A stretch of DNA of 64,000 nucleotides from Microbacterium sp. zg-Y1090 (GTDB lineage Bacteria; Actinomycetota; Actinomycetes; Actinomycetales; Microbacteriaceae). Shown here one piece after another: positions 16,225 through 24,630 of the stretch. Both the position numbers and the translations under genes were made by a program. The notes under the pieces are model-generated. The model saw only the letters and a list, made by a program, of their open reading frames with translations, searched no databases and was not told where the DNA came from. The stretch lies in assembly GCF_030246945.1 (NCBI RefSeq), contig NZ_CP126742.1, positions 310,001 through 374,000 of the forward strand, in the 5' to 3' direction. Position 1 is the stretch's first letter; each line of letters starts with the position of its first letter.

Positions 16225-18042
16225 ATGGCTGCTCTCTGGCTGAAGCTGCGCGCGGTACCCGGTTGGCTCTGGCCGCTCGCGGCCGGTGCGGTCCTGCTCG
16301 TGGTCCCGCTGCTCGGCATGAGCTATGCCATCACCCGGCAGATCGAACTGACGCTCATCCTCGCGCTCATCGTGGTGGGACTGAACCTGTCGCTCGGCTA
16401 CGCGGGCGAACTGGCGATGGGCCAGGTCGCGATGTACGCGGCGGGCGCCTACACGGCTGGCATGGTCAGCAAGGCCGGCGTCACGGAACTGTGGGTGCAG
16501 CTGCTCGCGGGAGCGGCGGTCGCGCTGGTCGTCGGGCTGATCTCGGGCATCCCTGGCCTGCGCCTGGGCAGCTGGTCGCTCGCGATGACCTCGTTCTTCC
16601 TCATCATCCTGCTCCCTGACGTGCTGTCGATCTTCAAGGCGCAGACCGGCGGACGCAACGGACTCGCCGGCATCCAGCCGCCGACGATGTTCGGGGAGCC
16701 GATCAGTGGCGACACCTACTACGTCATCCTCGTGGTGATCACCATCCTGATCTTCGCGATGGTGCGCAACCTCATCGTCTCGCGCCACGGGTCGGCCCTC
16801 CGTGTGCTGAAACAGAGCCCCGTGCTGGCATCCTCCATGGGGATCTCGGTGTTCCGGGCGAAGCTCACCGCCTACGCGATCGGGGCTCTGCCCGCCGGCC
16901 TCGCCGGTGTGCTCTTCGCCAACCTCGACCTGTTCATCTCGCCCGAGGCCTTCGCGTTCTCCTTCGCGATGACGATCCTCGCGGCGTCGATCTTCGGGGG
17001 GTCCGCCAGCATCTACGGTGCGATCGTCGGTGCGGCAGTGCTGCAGTTCGGCATGAACCAGTCGACGAACTTCCAGCAGTTCGGGCTGATCATCGCCGGC
17101 GCCTTCCTGCTGCTGGGCGGTGTGGCCTTCACCGGCGGACTGTCCGGACTGATGCGGGCGCTCGTGCGGCGCGCCGACGCGGCCGCGCACGTCAAGGTCG
17201 GCACGGTGCGGCCGCAACCTGTGCCCGCCGAGATCGGCAAGCTCGACGGCGCGCTGCTGCGCACCGATCAGGTGTCGAAGGCGTTCGGCGGCAACCAGGC
17301 GCTGTCCGAGGTCTCGGTCGAGGCCAAGCCGGGCGCCGTCACGGCGATCATCGGCCCGAACGGATCAGGCAAGACGACGCTGTTGAACATGATCTCGGGT
17401 TTCTACCGGGCCGATTCCGGGACGATCTCCATCGACGGCGAGGCCGTGCAGGGGCTGCCCGCCTACAAGGTGGCGCGTGCGGGCGTGTCCCGCACGTTCC
17501 AGACGCCCAACGTGCCGGAGAAGCTCACCGTGCTCGAAGCCGTCGAAGCCGGGCGATACGCCGGAACGCGGGCGAGCATCCTCGCCTCGATTCTGCGGCT
17601 GCCCTCGTTCTGGCGCACCCACCGGGTGGACCGTGCCGAGGCCGAGCGGGCGCTCGCCCTGGTAGGGCTGACCGATCAGCGCGACCAGATGGCCGACTCG
17701 CTGCCGCTGGGCAACCGCCGGCTGCTCGAGGTGGCCCGAAGCCTGGTGGCCGCGCCGAAGGTGCTGCTGCTGGACGAGGTGGCCTCGGGCCTGGATGAGG
17801 ACGAGCTCGACGTGCTCGAGAGCCTCATCCTCCGGCTGCGCGACGCCGGCATGACCGTCATCCTGGTCGAGCACAACTTCCAGCTGGTGCTGCGCATGGC
17901 CGACGAGATCTACGTGCTGGCCCAGGGCGCCGTGATGGCGCACGGGACGCCGGCCGAGATCGAACGCAACACCCGCGTCATGGAGGAGTACCTCGGCGTG
18001 ACGGCGGACCACAACGCGCACACAGGAGGCGGCGATGAGTGA
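16225..18042 (+). CDS. Fused Liv-type permease and ATPase (LivM-LivG)
   Basis: A 605-residue fusion. Residues ~1-320 are a LivM-type permease (NLSLGYAGELAMGQVAMYAAGAY, then GGSASIYGAIVGAAVLQ). Residues ~340-600 are a LivG-type ATPase with Walker A GPNGSGKTT, signature LPLGNRRLLEVARSL (looser than the usual LSYGQQR form), Walker B KVLLLDEVASGLD and the switch His in VEHNF. ATG at 16225 lies 2 nt after the upstream TGA. Fusion of the two subunits into one chain is known in some actinobacterial Liv systems but is not the common state. The stop overlaps the next gene by 8 bp. Confidence 0.9.
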   Translation: MAALWLKLRAVPGWLWPLAAGAVLLVVPLLGMSYAITRQIELTLILALIVVGLNLSLGYAGELAMGQVAMYAAGAYTAGMVSKAGVTELWVQLLAGAAVALVVGLISGIPGLRLGSWSLAMTSFFLIILLPDVLSIFKAQTGGRNGLAGIQPPTMFGEPISGDTYYVILVVITILIFAMVRNLIVSRHGSALRVLKQSPVLASSMGISVFRAKLTAYAIGALPAGLAGVLFANLDLFISPEAFAFSFAMTILAASIFGGSASIYGAIVGAAVLQFGMNQSTNFQQFGLIIAGAFLLLGGVAFTGGLSGLMRALVRRADAAAHVKVGTVRPQPVPAEIGKLDGALLRTDQVSKAFGGNQALSEVSVEAKPGAVTAIIGPNGSGKTTLLNMISGFYRADSGTISIDGEAVQGLPAYKVARAGVSRTFQTPNVPEKLTVLEAVEAGRYAGTRASILASILRLPSFWRTHRVDRAEAERALALVGLTDQRDQMADSLPLGNRRLLEVARSLVAAPKVLLLDEVASGLDEDELDVLESLILRLRDAGMTVILVEHNFQLVLRMADEIYVLAQGAVMAHGTPAEIERNTRVMEEYLGVTADHNAHTGGGDE

Positions 18043-18757
18043 CGAGATCCTGCTGGAGGTATCCGGCCTGCAGACCGGCTACGGCGACCTGAAGGTCGTG
18101 CGAGACGTCTCGCTCACGGTGCGACCCGGCCAGATCACGGTGCTGCTCGGGCGCAACGGTGCGGGCAAGACCACGACGCTGCGCGCGATCACCGGTCTGA
18201 ACCGGGTGTCGGGCGGCACGATCTCCTTCGCTGGAGGGCCGCTGACCGCGCCCGCCCATCGCCGGGTCAGCCTCGGCATCTCGTATGTGCAGGAGGGCAA
18301 GCGGGTCTTCCGCGAGCTGACGATCGAGCAGAACCTGCTGCTCGGCGGATTCTCGCGCAAGAAGAGCAAGCGGGAGCTCGCGTCGGCTGTCGAGGAGATC
18401 TACCAGCTCTTCCCCATTCTCGCGGCCAAGCGCTCGCTGACGGCGGGGAGCATGTCCGGAGGTCAGCAGCAGATGCTCGCCATCGGCCAGGCCCTCATGG
18501 CGAAGCCGCGGCTGCTCATCCTGGACGAGCCCAGCCAAGGGCTGGCGCCGGTCGTCGTGAAGGAGGTCATGGAGCGGGTGCATGAGCTGCGCGACACCGG
18601 CATCGGCATCCTCCTGGTGGAGCAGGCTGTGCAGGACTCGGTGGCGATCGCCGACGAGGTGTCGGTCATCGAGATGGGCAGGACGGTGCTCTCCGGCCGG
18701 GCCTCGACGATCTCCGTGGACGACATCCAGCGGGCGTACTTCGGTGCGGCTGCCTGA
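18035..18757 (+). CDS. Liv-type ABC transporter ATPase (LivF family)
   Basis: A 240-residue ATPase that pairs with the fused LivG half. Walker A GRNGAGKTT, signature MSGGQQQMLAIGQAL, Walker B RLLILDEPSQGLAP and the switch His position replaced by Gln (LLVEQAVQ), as is normal for LivF. ATG at 18035 follows AGGAGGCG and overlaps the upstream gene. Confidence 0.92.
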   Translation: MSDEILLEVSGLQTGYGDLKVVRDVSLTVRPGQITVLLGRNGAGKTTTLRAITGLNRVSGGTISFAGGPLTAPAHRRVSLGISYVQEGKRVFRELTIEQNLLLGGFSRKKSKRELASAVEEIYQLFPILAAKRSLTAGSMSGGQQQMLAIGQALMAKPRLLILDEPSQGLAPVVVKEVMERVHELRDTGIGILLVEQAVQDSVAIADEVSVIEMGRTVLSGRASTISVDDIQRAYFGAAA

Positions 18758-19277
18758 AGCACCCGGCCGCGGTCCCGACGCGGCCGGGTGCGGGGGGGCC
18801 GTCGGGTGCGACCTCGAAGGCCGGGTGCGACTGCTCGAGGACCGACTGGCGATCCACGAGCTGGAGGGCGCCTACGCGCGGTCCTTCGATGAGAGGGACG
18901 GCGCCGCCTGGAGTGCGCTGTTCACCGCGGACGGCATCTACCAGTCGTGGGCGGAGGGCGATGCGCCGCCGGTGACGTTCGTGCAGGGCACCTCGGCCCT
19001 GCGGGACTTCTGCAGTTCGGCGCCCTTCGACGGCATCCACATGATGCACCTGCCGCAGATCACGCTCGACGGCGACCGGGCGACCGCGCGCATCCATCTC
19101 GAGTTCCACGGGGTCTGGGCGCTTCAGCCCGGAGCGCCGCGACTGATCATGGTCGGCGTCTACGACGTGGACTATGCCCGCGTGGGCGGCCGGTGGCGCA
19201 TCGCCCGTCGGATCACCACCGCGTACAGCCGGGATCAGCGCACCGTGCCGGGCTATCCCGGGGCCGCTCAGGCCTGA
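18744..19277 (+). CDS. NTF2-like (SnoaL_4-type) protein
   Basis: About 177 residues of the NTF2 fold, a paralogue of the protein at 4368 (shared start pattern DLEGRVRLLEDRLAIHELEGAYARSFDERDG). The start is uncertain: GTG at 18744, overlapping the end of the LivF gene, keeps the full conserved N-terminus; GTG at 18825 has a better ribosome binding site (GAAGG) but would cut into it. It is the last gene of the importer operon and overlaps the convergent SDR by 10 bp. Function unknown. Confidence 0.65.
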   Translation: MRLPEAPGRGPDAAGCGGAVGCDLEGRVRLLEDRLAIHELEGAYARSFDERDGAAWSALFTADGIYQSWAEGDAPPVTFVQGTSALRDFCSSAPFDGIHMMHLPQITLDGDRATARIHLEFHGVWALQPGAPRLIMVGVYDVDYARVGGRWRIARRITTAYSRDQRTVPGYPGAAQA

Positions 19278-20095
19278 TCGGGCAGGTTCGTCCAGCCGCG
19301 GCCGCCGGCCTTTCCGTACCACCCGGATGCCGCGAGCGTGCCGCCGTCCACGGGGATCGTGTGCCCGGTGATGAATGCGGCGTCCGGTGAGGCCAGGAAG
19401 GCGACGACGCCGGAGAAGTCCTCGGGGATGCCGAAGCGGCCGGCCGGCAGCCACGACCGCAGCAGCGCGGGGTCCCGGCCGGCGAGCATGAGCGCCGCCG
19501 GGGTCTGCTTGGTGTCGGCCAGGTCCGGGGCGATGGCGTTGACCCGGATGCCGGACGGTCCGAGCTCGACGGCCAGGCTCTTGGTGAACGCCGACACACC
19601 GGCGTTGTACGCGGAGTAGACGGCGTGTCCGGGGATGCCGCGGAAGGCCTCTACCGTCGACACGTTGACGATGACGCCGTTGCCCCGGGCGAGCATCCAG
19701 GGCAGCAGCGCGTGGGTGACGGTGAACACGTGGCGGAGGTTGAGCTCGTGCAGCCGATCCCATTGGGAGGCCGAGCTCTTGGCGAAGAACGACTTGGCCG
19801 GCCGGAAGTCGCCCACGTTGTTGACCAGCACGTCCACCCGGCCGTGACCGGCCTCCACCGCCGCCCGCAGCGCGTCGACGGTCTCGTCCCGGGTGATGTC
19901 GCCGACGACGACCGTGCAGTCGCCGCCCGCCGTGCGGATCTCCTCGTGTGCCGTCCGGGCAGCCGCCTCGTCGATGTCGACGAGGATCACGCGGTCGCCG
20001 TCACGGGCGAATCGCCGGGTGATGGCTCCGCCGATGCCGAGTGCTCCTCCGGTGACGACGACGGTGCGGGCGGGGGAGACGTCGGCGGCATCCAT
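19268..20095 (-). CDS. SDR family protein with Lys-to-Asn change in the active site
   Basis: A 275-residue SDR with TGGALGIGGA, VNNVGD and VDGGT motifs, but the YxxxK motif reads YSAYN: Tyr160 is kept, the Lys is Asn164, and the Ser position is Thr147. Lys normally lowers the Tyr pKa and binds the cofactor ribose, so activity may be low or different. ATG at 20095; a TAGGTT box lies exactly 6 nt upstream, so the transcript is probably leaderless. The box is inside KstR2-type site 6. Divergent from the SDR-thiolase operon. Confidence 0.78.
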   Translation of the reverse strand: MDAADVSPARTVVVTGGALGIGGAITRRFARDGDRVILVDIDEAAARTAHEEIRTAGGDCTVVVGDITRDETVDALRAAVEAGHGRVDVLVNNVGDFRPAKSFFAKSSASQWDRLHELNLRHVFTVTHALLPWMLARGNGVIVNVSTVEAFRGIPGHAVYSAYNAGVSAFTKSLAVELGPSGIRVNAIAPDLADTKQTPAALMLAGRDPALLRSWLPAGRFGIPEDFSGVVAFLASPDAAFITGHTIPVDGGTLAASGWYGKAGGRGWTNLPDQA

Positions 20096-20103
20096 ATCAG
20101 CAA

Positions 20104-20119
20104 CCTAGCATTTGGTTGG
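20104..20119. promoter_or_regulatory. KstR2-type operator, site 6
   Basis: CCTAGCATTTGGTTGG, a 16-bp shortened form of the motif. It sits between the leftward TAGGTT box (20102-20107) and a rightward TATGCT box (20120-20125), so it could control both divergent operons. Confidence 0.55.
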
Positions 20120-20168
20120 TATGCTGGACGAGCATGACGCGCAGATGCGTCAGGACACAGGAGACGAC

Positions 20169-20987
20169 GTGAGTCTGGTCATCGACTTCTCGGGAATGGT
20201 CATCGCGATCACGGGCGGCGGGCGCGGGGTGGGACGGGGCATCGCCGCGGCGTTCCTCGAAGCCGGCGCAGACGTCGAGCTGTGCGGGCGCTCGCAGCCC
20301 GAGCAGCTGCCCACCGTCGGCGGGCGCACGGCCGTCTTCCGCTCGGTCGACGTGCGCGATCCGGACCGGGTCGACGGCTGGATACAGGACATCCTCGAGC
20401 GCCACGGCCGCCTCGACGTGCTGGTCAACAACGTCGGCGGGTCGCCGTTCGGCCGCTTCGAGGCCGGCTCGCCGCGGTATCTCACCGCCATCACAGAGCT
20501 CAACTTCCTCTCCGCCGCCTTCACGTCCCGCGCCGCCTACGACGCCCTCCGGGCCGCGCAGGGGTCGGTCGTCAACATCACCTCCATCAGCGCCCGGCGC
20601 CCGAGCCCCGGCACCGCCGTGTACGGCGCCGCGAAGGCGGCGCTGGAGAGCCTGAGCGCGAGCCTCGCCGTGGAGTGGGCCCCCGACGTGCGCGTCAACG
20701 CCATCAGCTGCGGGCTCGTCGCGACGGAGGGCGCCGTCGACCATTACGGCAGCCCCGAGCAGTACGCGCAGATCGCCCGCACGATCCCGCGCGGACAGCT
20801 CGCGACGCCCGAGGAGGTCGGGCGCGTCTGCGTCATGCTCGCCTCCCCGCTGGCCGCCCACGTCACCGGAGCGGTGCTCGCCGTCGACGGCGGCGGCGAA
20901 TGGCCTGCCTTCCTCAGCCACACCCCGCACGCCGACATGGTGATGCGGGCCGATCGAACCGACACCTCCCGAGGAGCTCCGTCATGA
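20169..20987 (+). CDS. SDR family oxidoreductase
   Basis: Short-chain dehydrogenase of 272 residues with TGGGRGVGRG, VNNVGG, active site SISARRPSPGTAVYGAAK and VDGGGEW. GTG at 20169 with AGGAGA upstream is preferred over an ATG-type extension to 20112, which would start on top of the promoter. Its TGA overlaps the ATG of the thiolase gene (ATGA). The pairing with a thiolase suggests a 3-hydroxyacyl-CoA dehydrogenase feeding 3-ketoacyl-CoA to it; this is inferred. Confidence 0.83.
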   Translation: MSLVIDFSGMVIAITGGGRGVGRGIAAAFLEAGADVELCGRSQPEQLPTVGGRTAVFRSVDVRDPDRVDGWIQDILERHGRLDVLVNNVGGSPFGRFEAGSPRYLTAITELNFLSAAFTSRAAYDALRAAQGSVVNITSISARRPSPGTAVYGAAKAALESLSASLAVEWAPDVRVNAISCGLVATEGAVDHYGSPEQYAQIARTIPRGQLATPEEVGRVCVMLASPLAAHVTGAVLAVDGGGEWPAFLSHTPHADMVMRADRTDTSRGAPS

Positions 20988-22204
20988 CCGAAGCCGTAAT
21001 CGTCTCCGCCGCGCGATCGCCTATCGGGCGGGCCTACAAAGGCAGTCTGAAGGACATGCGCGCCGACGACCTGGCGGCCCAGATCGTCCGGGCCGCGCTG
21101 GACGGCGCCCCGGGGCTGGACCCGGCCACGGTCGAGGACCTGATGATGGGCTGCGCGCAGCCCGCGGGGCGACAGGGTTACAACATCGGCCGCATGGTGG
21201 CGCTGCAGCTCGGGCTCGACACGGTGCCCGGAACGACGGTGAACCGGTACTGCTCCTCGTCGCTGCAGACCACCCGCATGGCGTTCCACGCGATCAAGGC
21301 GGGCGAAGGCGACGTCTTCATCTCGGCGGGCGTGGAGACCGTGTCGCAGTTCGCGTTCGGCAAGTCGGACGGGATGCCCGACACCAAGCACCCCGGCTAC
21401 CTCGACGCCGCGGATCGCACGCGGGTGCAGGGTGAGGATCCCGACTTCGTCTGGTCCGACCCTCGGGGGCGGGGCGAGCAGACCGACATCTACATCGCCA
21501 TGGGCGACACCGCGGAGAACGTGGCATCGCTGCGCGGTGTGTCCCGTCGCGCCCAGGACGAGTGGGCCGTGCTCAGCCAGAACCGGGCCGAGGCGGCGGC
21601 GGAGCGCGGATTCTGGCAGCGCGACATCACCCCGGTGCAGCTGCCGGACGGCTCGTGGGTCGGCGCCGATGACGGTCCGCGCGCCGGCGTGACGCTGGAG
21701 AAGATCAGCGGGATGCAGCCGGTGTTCCGCCCGACGGGCACCGTGACCGCCGCCAACTGCTGCGCGCTCAACGATGGTGCGGCGGCGCTCGTGATCATGA
21801 GCGACGTGCGCGCCGCCGAGCTGGGCCTGACCCCTCTCGCGCGGATCGTCGCCACCGGCGTCTCCGCGCTGTCGCCCGAGATCATGGGGCTGGGTCCCGT
21901 GGATGCCGTGCAGCGGGCGCTGGCGCACGCGCGCATGAGCATCTCCGACATCGACATCCTCGAGATCAACGAGGCGTTCGCCGCTCAGGTCCTGCCGGCG
22001 ATCGACGACATCGGCATCGATCCCGAGAAGGTCAACGTCAACGGGGGTGCCATCGCCCTGGGGCACCCGTACGGCATGACCGGCGCACGGATCGCGACCA
22101 CCGCGATCCACGCACTGCAGGAGCGTGACGAGCAGTTCGCCGTCGAGACGATGTGCGTCGCCGGCGGGCAGGGGATGGCGCTCGTGCTCGAGCGACTCAG
22201 CTGA
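20984..22204 (+). CDS. Acetyl-CoA acetyltransferase family thiolase
   Basis: A degradative thiolase of 406 residues: catalytic Cys90 in NRYCSSSLQ, His in GGAIALGHPYGMTG, and the second Cys in CVAGGQG. It would cleave a 3-ketoacyl-CoA with CoA. The stretch KSDGMPDTKHPGY suggests a bulky substrate pocket, as in FadA5-type steroid thiolases, but I cannot prove that by eye. ATG at 20984 follows GAGGAG and overlaps the SDR stop. It is distinct from the FadA6-like thiolase at 35247. A strong stem-loop terminator follows. Confidence 0.88.
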   Translation: MTEAVIVSAARSPIGRAYKGSLKDMRADDLAAQIVRAALDGAPGLDPATVEDLMMGCAQPAGRQGYNIGRMVALQLGLDTVPGTTVNRYCSSSLQTTRMAFHAIKAGEGDVFISAGVETVSQFAFGKSDGMPDTKHPGYLDAADRTRVQGEDPDFVWSDPRGRGEQTDIYIAMGDTAENVASLRGVSRRAQDEWAVLSQNRAEAAAERGFWQRDITPVQLPDGSWVGADDGPRAGVTLEKISGMQPVFRPTGTVTAANCCALNDGAAALVIMSDVRAAELGLTPLARIVATGVSALSPEIMGLGPVDAVQRALAHARMSISDIDILEINEAFAAQVLPAIDDIGIDPEKVNVNGGAIALGHPYGMTGARIATTAIHALQERDEQFAVETMCVAGGQGMALVLERLS

Positions 22205-22215
22205 CGCCCGCGCAC

Positions 22216-22255
22216 GACGAAGCGGCCCGCCTCATCGAGGGCGGGCCGCTTCGTC
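22216..22255. terminator. Bidirectional stem-loop terminator
   Basis: A perfect 16-bp GC-rich stem (22216-22231 with 22240-22255) around an 8-nt loop, in the 68-bp gap between the convergent thiolase and ligase genes. It can end transcripts from both sides. Confidence 0.8.
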
Positions 22256-22272
22256 GATTCCGGCGTCGTGGC

Positions 22273-23889
22273 TCAGTGTGCGACCTGGCGCAGGTCGGAC
22301 TTCAGGATCTTGCCCGTCGCATTGCGGGGGAAGTCCTCGACGAAGACGAACTCCCGCGGCACCTTGAAGTTGGCCAGGTGCGCGCGGCAGAACGCGTCCA
22401 GCTCGACGGCGTCCGGCTTGTCCTCCGCGGTGTGCAGCAGCAGCACGTACGCGCGACCCACCGTGCCCATGCGGTCGTCATCGATCCCGACGACGGCCGA
22501 CTCGTTGACGGCGGGATGCTTGCGCAGCACGTTCTCCACCTCTGCCGGATAGACGTTGAAGCCGCCGACGATGAACATGTCCTTGAGTCGGTCCGTGATC
22601 TTCAGGCATCCGTGCTCGTCGAAGCGGCCGACGTCGCCGGTGCGGAACCAGCCCTGCGGGTCGATGGCGGCATTGGTCGACTCCTCGTCCTCGAAGTAGC
22701 CGAGCATCACGTTGTCGCCGCGCAGCAGGATCTCGCCGTCCGTCCCCACCTCGACGTCTCGCCCGTCCTCGTCCACGACGCGGATCTCGACGCCGTGGAC
22801 GGCGGGCCCGGTCGTCTGAGCGGCATGCTCCAGGGTTTCGCCCGGGCGCGACAGGGTCGCCACGACGCATTCGGTCAGCCCGTACGCCTGCGCGACCGTG
22901 CGGAAGCCGAGGATGCCGACCATGTCGTGGAACAGCGTGGCGGGCGCAGCGGTGGCTCCCGCGATGGCGAACCGCAGCGACGACAGGTCATACTCGGACA
23001 GGCGCGGGTGGTCCAGCAGCGACGTGAAGATCGTGGGGACTCCGGGCAGCACGGTGATCCCCGCGGACTGGATGAGCTCGAGCAGCTGATCGGGCTGGAA
23101 CACCGCAACGGGGTAGATCGTCGTCCCCGCCATCAGCGCCGTGATCACCCCGGCTTTGTAGCCGAAGCCGTGGAAGAACGGGTTGACGATGGCGTAGCGG
23201 TCGTCGGCGGAGAGCTCCGCCCCCAGGGCCCAGGCGCGCGCGACGCTGAGCGTCTGCCGGTGCGCGCTCATGACCCCCTTGGGGATGCCCGTGGTGCCGG
23301 ACGTGAAGAGGATGTCCATGACGTCATCGGGGGTGACCTGATCGATGGCGTCCTGCAGCCCGGCGGCGCTCAGCGCGGTCCCCGCTGCGAGGAACTCCTC
23401 CCAGCACAGGTGGCCGGCCTCGGCGCAGTCCGCTCCCGGGAGTGTGACGGCCACGCGCAGGTGCTCGAGGCCGGGATAGACGGCGCCTGCGGCGCCGAGG
23501 CTGGATGCCGCGTCGCGCAGTGCCGACGCGTAGGAGCGGCCCAGGAAGCCCTCGGCCATCACCAGGGCGACGGCGCGTGAGCGGCTCAGGATGACGGCGG
23601 CCTCGTTGCCGGTGTAGCGAGTGTTCAGCGGCACGACCGACGCGCCGATGAGCTGCGCGCCGAGCATGGCGAGGATGAACTCCGCACGGTTCGGTGCCCA
23701 TACCGCGACGCGATCACCGCGGACGACCCCCTGGGAGAGGTATGCCGCAGCGACCTCGCGCACGCGCGTCTCGAGGTCGCGGTAGGTCACGGTGGTCGTG
23801 CCGTCCACGATCGCGGGATGGTCTCCCAGCTCGGCCATCTCCGCGAGGAGAGCCGGGATGGTGGTGGCTTCGGAGATTGTGGTGCTCAT
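22273..23889 (-). CDS. fadD3: FadD3-type acyl-CoA ligase
   Basis: A 538-residue AMP-forming acyl-CoA synthetase. AMP-binding motif LFTSGTTGIPKG near residues 193-204, AYGLTE near 330, GWFRTGD near 415 and the C-terminal Lys in NATGKILK. Order and length match FadD3, which in mycobacteria activates HIP, the two-ring remnant of steroids, to its CoA ester. It is divergent from the kstR2-like regulator, an arrangement that supports the assignment. ATG at 23889 follows AAGGGA; a GATACT box lies about 20 nt further up. It could accept another cyclic carboxylic acid instead. Confidence 0.8.
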   Translation of the reverse strand: MSTTISEATTIPALLAEMAELGDHPAIVDGTTTVTYRDLETRVREVAAAYLSQGVVRGDRVAVWAPNRAEFILAMLGAQLIGASVVPLNTRYTGNEAAVILSRSRAVALVMAEGFLGRSYASALRDAASSLGAAGAVYPGLEHLRVAVTLPGADCAEAGHLCWEEFLAAGTALSAAGLQDAIDQVTPDDVMDILFTSGTTGIPKGVMSAHRQTLSVARAWALGAELSADDRYAIVNPFFHGFGYKAGVITALMAGTTIYPVAVFQPDQLLELIQSAGITVLPGVPTIFTSLLDHPRLSEYDLSSLRFAIAGATAAPATLFHDMVGILGFRTVAQAYGLTECVVATLSRPGETLEHAAQTTGPAVHGVEIRVVDEDGRDVEVGTDGEILLRGDNVMLGYFEDEESTNAAIDPQGWFRTGDVGRFDEHGCLKITDRLKDMFIVGGFNVYPAEVENVLRKHPAVNESAVVGIDDDRMGTVGRAYVLLLHTAEDKPDAVELDAFCRAHLANFKVPREFVFVEDFPRNATGKILKSDLRQVAH

Positions 23890-23961
23890 GCACGTCCCTT
23901 CGAGTATCGTGCGAACACCCCGGCGCGGCGACAGGCCGATGCACGCCGGTGTGCAGCATTT

Positions 23962-23981
23962 TTGAGCAAACGCTTGTCATA
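23962..23981. promoter_or_regulatory. KstR2-type operator, site 7 (autoregulatory)
   Basis: TTGAGCAAACGCTTGTCATA, core GCAAACGCTTGT, 25 bp before the regulator's own start and between it and fadD3. Autorepression is the rule for KstR2. Confidence 0.6.
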
Positions 23982-24005
23982 ATAGAACTCCACCGAAGGA
24001 GCACC

Positions 24006-24617
24006 ATGCCACCGAAAGCACGTGCGGGCCGCCAGGAGCAGACGTCCGAACGGCGGGAGCAGATCCTCTCGATCGCCGCCCGGCTGATTGCGCAGCGCGG
24101 GTACTCCGCCACGACGGTCCGCGACATCGCTGACGAGGCGGGGATCCTCTCGGGGAGTCTGTACCACCACTTCTCGTCGAAGGAGGCGATCCTCCAGGAG
24201 ATCCTCCGTGGCTTCATGACCAGCCTCGTCGAGCGCTTCGAGCAGATCGTCGCCGAGGCGGGGACCCCGCGGGAGGTGCTCGACAAGCTGATCGAGCACG
24301 CCTTCGTCACCATCGAGCGGCAGCCGGATGCCGTCGGGCTGTACCAGAACGAGCTGTCGTTCCTCGTGAAGGAGCCGGGTTTCGAGTTCCTGCAGGAGTA
24401 CAGCGCCCGCATCGAGACGATCTGGCTGGACCAGATCAAAGAGGGGCAGCGCGCCGGAGATTTCCGCGCGTCCCTGGATGCGGGCATCACCTACCGGTTC
24501 ATCCGCGACGCGGTGTGGTCCACCGTCGGCTGGTTCCGCCCCGGCCGAGGGCACACGGCGGCCAGCCTCAGTGAGAACTACCTGGGACTTCTTCACGACG
24601 GACTCCTCGCCGGCTGA
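24006..24617 (+). CDS. kstR2: KstR2-like TetR family repressor
   Basis: A 203-residue TetR protein. The DNA-binding helix-turn-helix lies at residues ~15-60 (REQILSIAARLIAQRGYSATT, then DIADEAGILSGSLYHHFSSKE). The ligand part contains LYQNE, IWLDQIKEGQRAGDF and ITYRFIRDAVWSTVGWFRPG, a pattern I recognise from KstR2 of Mycobacterium, which is released from DNA by HIP-CoA. Context agrees: next to fadD3 and ipdAB, and within a set of palindromes containing the KstR2 motif. ATG at 24006 follows GAAGGAG. Expected role: repressor of the whole island. Confidence 0.85.
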   Translation: MPPKARAGRQEQTSERREQILSIAARLIAQRGYSATTVRDIADEAGILSGSLYHHFSSKEAILQEILRGFMTSLVERFEQIVAEAGTPREVLDKLIEHAFVTIERQPDAVGLYQNELSFLVKEPGFEFLQEYSARIETIWLDQIKEGQRAGDFRASLDAGITYRFIRDAVWSTVGWFRPGRGHTAASLSENYLGLLHDGLLAG

Positions 24618-24630
24618 CACGCGCGCCGCG

